Source: Celoporthe dispersa
Taxonomy: Eukaryota; Ascomycota; Sordariomycetes; Diaporthales; Cryphonectriaceae
DNA: 64,000 bases
Assembly (NCBI GenBank): GCA_016584495.1
Contig: WAID01000003.1
Location: forward strand, 62,001 to 126,000
Direction of reading: 5' to 3'
Shown: positions 62,001 to 64,000 of the stretch, piece by piece
Layout: each line of letters starts with the position of its first letter
How positions within the stretch are numbered: position 1 is the stretch's first letter
Notes under the pieces: model-generated
Seen by the model: only the letters and a program-made list of their open reading frames with translations
Databases searched by the model: none
What the model was told of the DNA's origin: nothing
Translations under genes and position numbers: made by a program

Positions 62001-64000
62001 TACTAAATTATCAAGTAATTAATTAAGCTTTATAATATAAAACTAAAAGCAAATATCTATAGCAAAGAGTAATAAATAATTCTGATTTTCGATATTATAT
62101 CTTAAGGGAATATTATACTAAGTTTAATTATCAAAGCTAGGATTTAATAATTGCTCGAATTAAATAATTATATTTCTAGAAAAGGCTGTAAATAGATATC
62201 TCTAATACTATAGCAGAATATGAAAAGTATATTAAGTTTGATTCCAAAATATAGAAAGAAGAGATTATTTCTTTTATATTAAGTCAATTTTTTATAAGAA
62301 TTAGTATCAATATTCAATATATAGCTAAGAATAGCAGATTTAGATATTTTGCTAAAGTTTAATATAATCTAATAGGATATATTATTGCAAGATTGCTTAA
62401 GAAAGCTATAGCTAAAGCAATATAGAAGTTTATTCTAGAAAAGATTATTCTCACTTTTGGTTGCTTTTTCAAGATTACTATAGATAGAAAGCCTGAAAAT
62501 AAAGCTAAAATAGCAAAATCTATTAAAGCTTTAGAGATCCTGCTTATTCAGATCTTTAGCTATAATCTTTATATCTAAGGTTAAATAGAAGCAAGATATC
62601 TTTCGATTGCTAATGCATTTGCTAAGCTTGCGGATATACAATTGCAATAATAGAAGCAATATCTGAGAATTGCTCTTTTGCAGAAAAGATATCTATCCGA
62701 TAGTTTTATAAATATAGCTCTTTTTATCTAATATTTAGCTAGGAGCCTCTTATTCTAATTAAGATAGAAATTCCAATATAGAGAATCTTTGCTTAATTTG
62801 CAAATCAATCGCTTTAAGAAGTATTCGAGATGCATTTTCGCATAATTGCTATTAAGTAGAAAGATATACTATATGCAATTAAAGCTATATAAGCATATTG
62901 AAAAAAAATAGCAAAGAAAGCATAGATATATAGCTTAATAAGAAAAGCATAATTCTGCTTGAGAGATTTAATCCTTATTTATAATTATATTAGAAAAATA
63001 AGCTATTTACGCAATGCGAAGATCTTATACAAATAGAAAAGATTATATATTATTGCTTAAATCCTAGATAAGAATGCCTATTATTTTAAAACTATAAATA
63101 GCATCTTATTTAAAAGCATATACTTGATAATTAATATTAAAAAATTCATATAAAATATAAGCAGAATATAGAAGCTAGAAATATCTATACTTTAGAAAGA
63201 AGATATTAAGATTATTATTAGATAATTATTGATTGATAAACTGATATCTCTGCAAGCATTATAGCGCAAAAAATCTGATAATTATATATTGGAAATTTAT
63301 AAAGCTAATCTGAATAATAATATAGTATTCTGAATATCTAATATTATTAAATATAAAAGCATACTTATATAGACAATTCTTAATCCTAATATTATCAATC
63401 TAATTATTAAAGATAATAATAATGCCAATAATAATGATAATTATGCAGATAGCAAGCTTATATAGGCTGCTGAGAAGGAAAAGAGAGAATAAGAGAAAGC
63501 AAACTGCAATAGAATATATATCCCTATTTCTACTAAATCTGTATTCTTTGCTCAGAATTAAGAATAGTCTCTTTTTATCTTTTTTTATATTACAAAAGCA
63601 TATTTTCCTTATCTATTCTCTTTTCGTATATTTTATTAGGAGAAGAGAGATAATAATTTGTCTATTATTATTCTACTATTTATTATAAATAATATAATAT
63701 TCTAACAAATTTTCAAAAACTCAATATAAAATAAGATATTCAGATATAAAGTATTTGAATTATCAAAACTATATAAAAGCAATGCATAAGAAATACTATA
63801 TTAAAATATAATTCGATTAAGATAATTATTTATTATTTTATTTTATTTTCATCTATTATTATCTTTGCACTATTTTCTTACTATACTTTCAAAAAAATTA
63901 TTTAGAGCTAGATTTATAAACAAAGTAGCTATCCAAGTTTTGAGATAAATTCTGCATATCTTATTAATATTGCTAATTATTCTAACTTAAGCTTATATTC
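56096..64000 (+). mobile_element. Gypsy copy B internal region, RIP-degraded, runs off window
   Basis: It is collinear with copy A: the same post-LTR sequence, RT near 60,700-60,860 (LLLLDFFSRYNQVLLHSNSR is still legible), RNase H near 61,430-61,780 (AAQKYNITKRKC-like, then KSKNLIANAF), and integrase to about 63,000. Stops are frequent in every frame. Its 3' LTR is not inside the window. Orientation plus, same as copy A, in head-to-tail array. Confidence 0.8.

Noticed and set aside
38590..64000. CRISPR array, rRNA, or mitochondrial origin for the AT-rich block
   Set aside because: No regular short repeats with spacers. The composition resembles mitochondrial DNA, but the content is LTR retrotransposon sequence with transition-type mutation, so it is nuclear RIP-affected DNA.

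Overview
This window comes from a filamentous ascomycete nuclear genome (Pezizomycotina). The evidence is short 50-190 nt spliceosomal introns, fungus-specific families (DUF3176, DUF3433, DUF7924-like, C2H2 plus fungal_trans regulator) and a long AT-rich tract of repeats carrying the C:G to T:A pattern of repeat-induced point mutation (RIP). I cannot name the species.

Left part, 0.6-13.3 kb: five genes match the nicotinate-catabolism (hxn) cluster known from Aspergillus nidulans. They are a phenol-hydroxylase-type FAD monooxygenase (HxnV-like, 580-2653, +), an MFS transporter (HxnZ-like, 3205-5412, +), an old-yellow-enzyme ene-reductase (HxnT-like, 6283-7669, +), a C2H2 regulator (HxnR-like, 8183-11250, -) and a salicylate-hydroxylase-type FAD monooxygenase (HxnX-like, 11720-13278, +). 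The first two read through cleanly once spliced. The last three each need at least one indel correction (HxnT +2 nt, HxnR three +1 shifts, HxnX -1), so the cluster is either decaying or affected by assembly errors.

Middle part, 13.3-38.6 kb: a solo LTR (13312-13699) lies just after the HxnX-like gene. It is followed by a PD-(D/E)XK plus kinase pseudogene with three nonsense codons (13713-15926, -), a secreted type-B carboxylesterase (16603-18529, -), a DUF7924-like nuclease-fold pseudogene (19192-20685, -), a GT25-type glycosyltransferase (21324-22517, -), a single-pass Ser/Thr-rich surface protein (23685-24696, +), a Ca2+/H+ exchanger pseudogene (about 25212-27038, +), a DUF3176 membrane protein (27183-29236, -), a large DUF3433 membrane protein (30145-34168, +) and an intact DHA1-type MFS transporter (35218-37331, -). 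All six premature stops counted here are one C:G to T:A change from a sense codon. Most +1 frameshifts lie in homopolymers.

Right part, about 38.6-64 kb: a sharp change to very AT-rich DNA made of RIP-degraded Ty3/Gypsy elements. One element on the minus strand (38.6-45.46 kb) is cut by a second family on the plus strand. That second family has LTRs at 45459 and 55706 in a head-to-tail LTR-internal-LTR-internal array that runs off the window end. Inside the first internal region sits a 456-bp, GC-richer, un-RIPed mini-element with 91-bp TG...CA direct terminal repeats, a perfect 5-bp target duplication and a tRNA-like pol III A box/B box/T4 arrangement. It is the most unusual small structure in the window.
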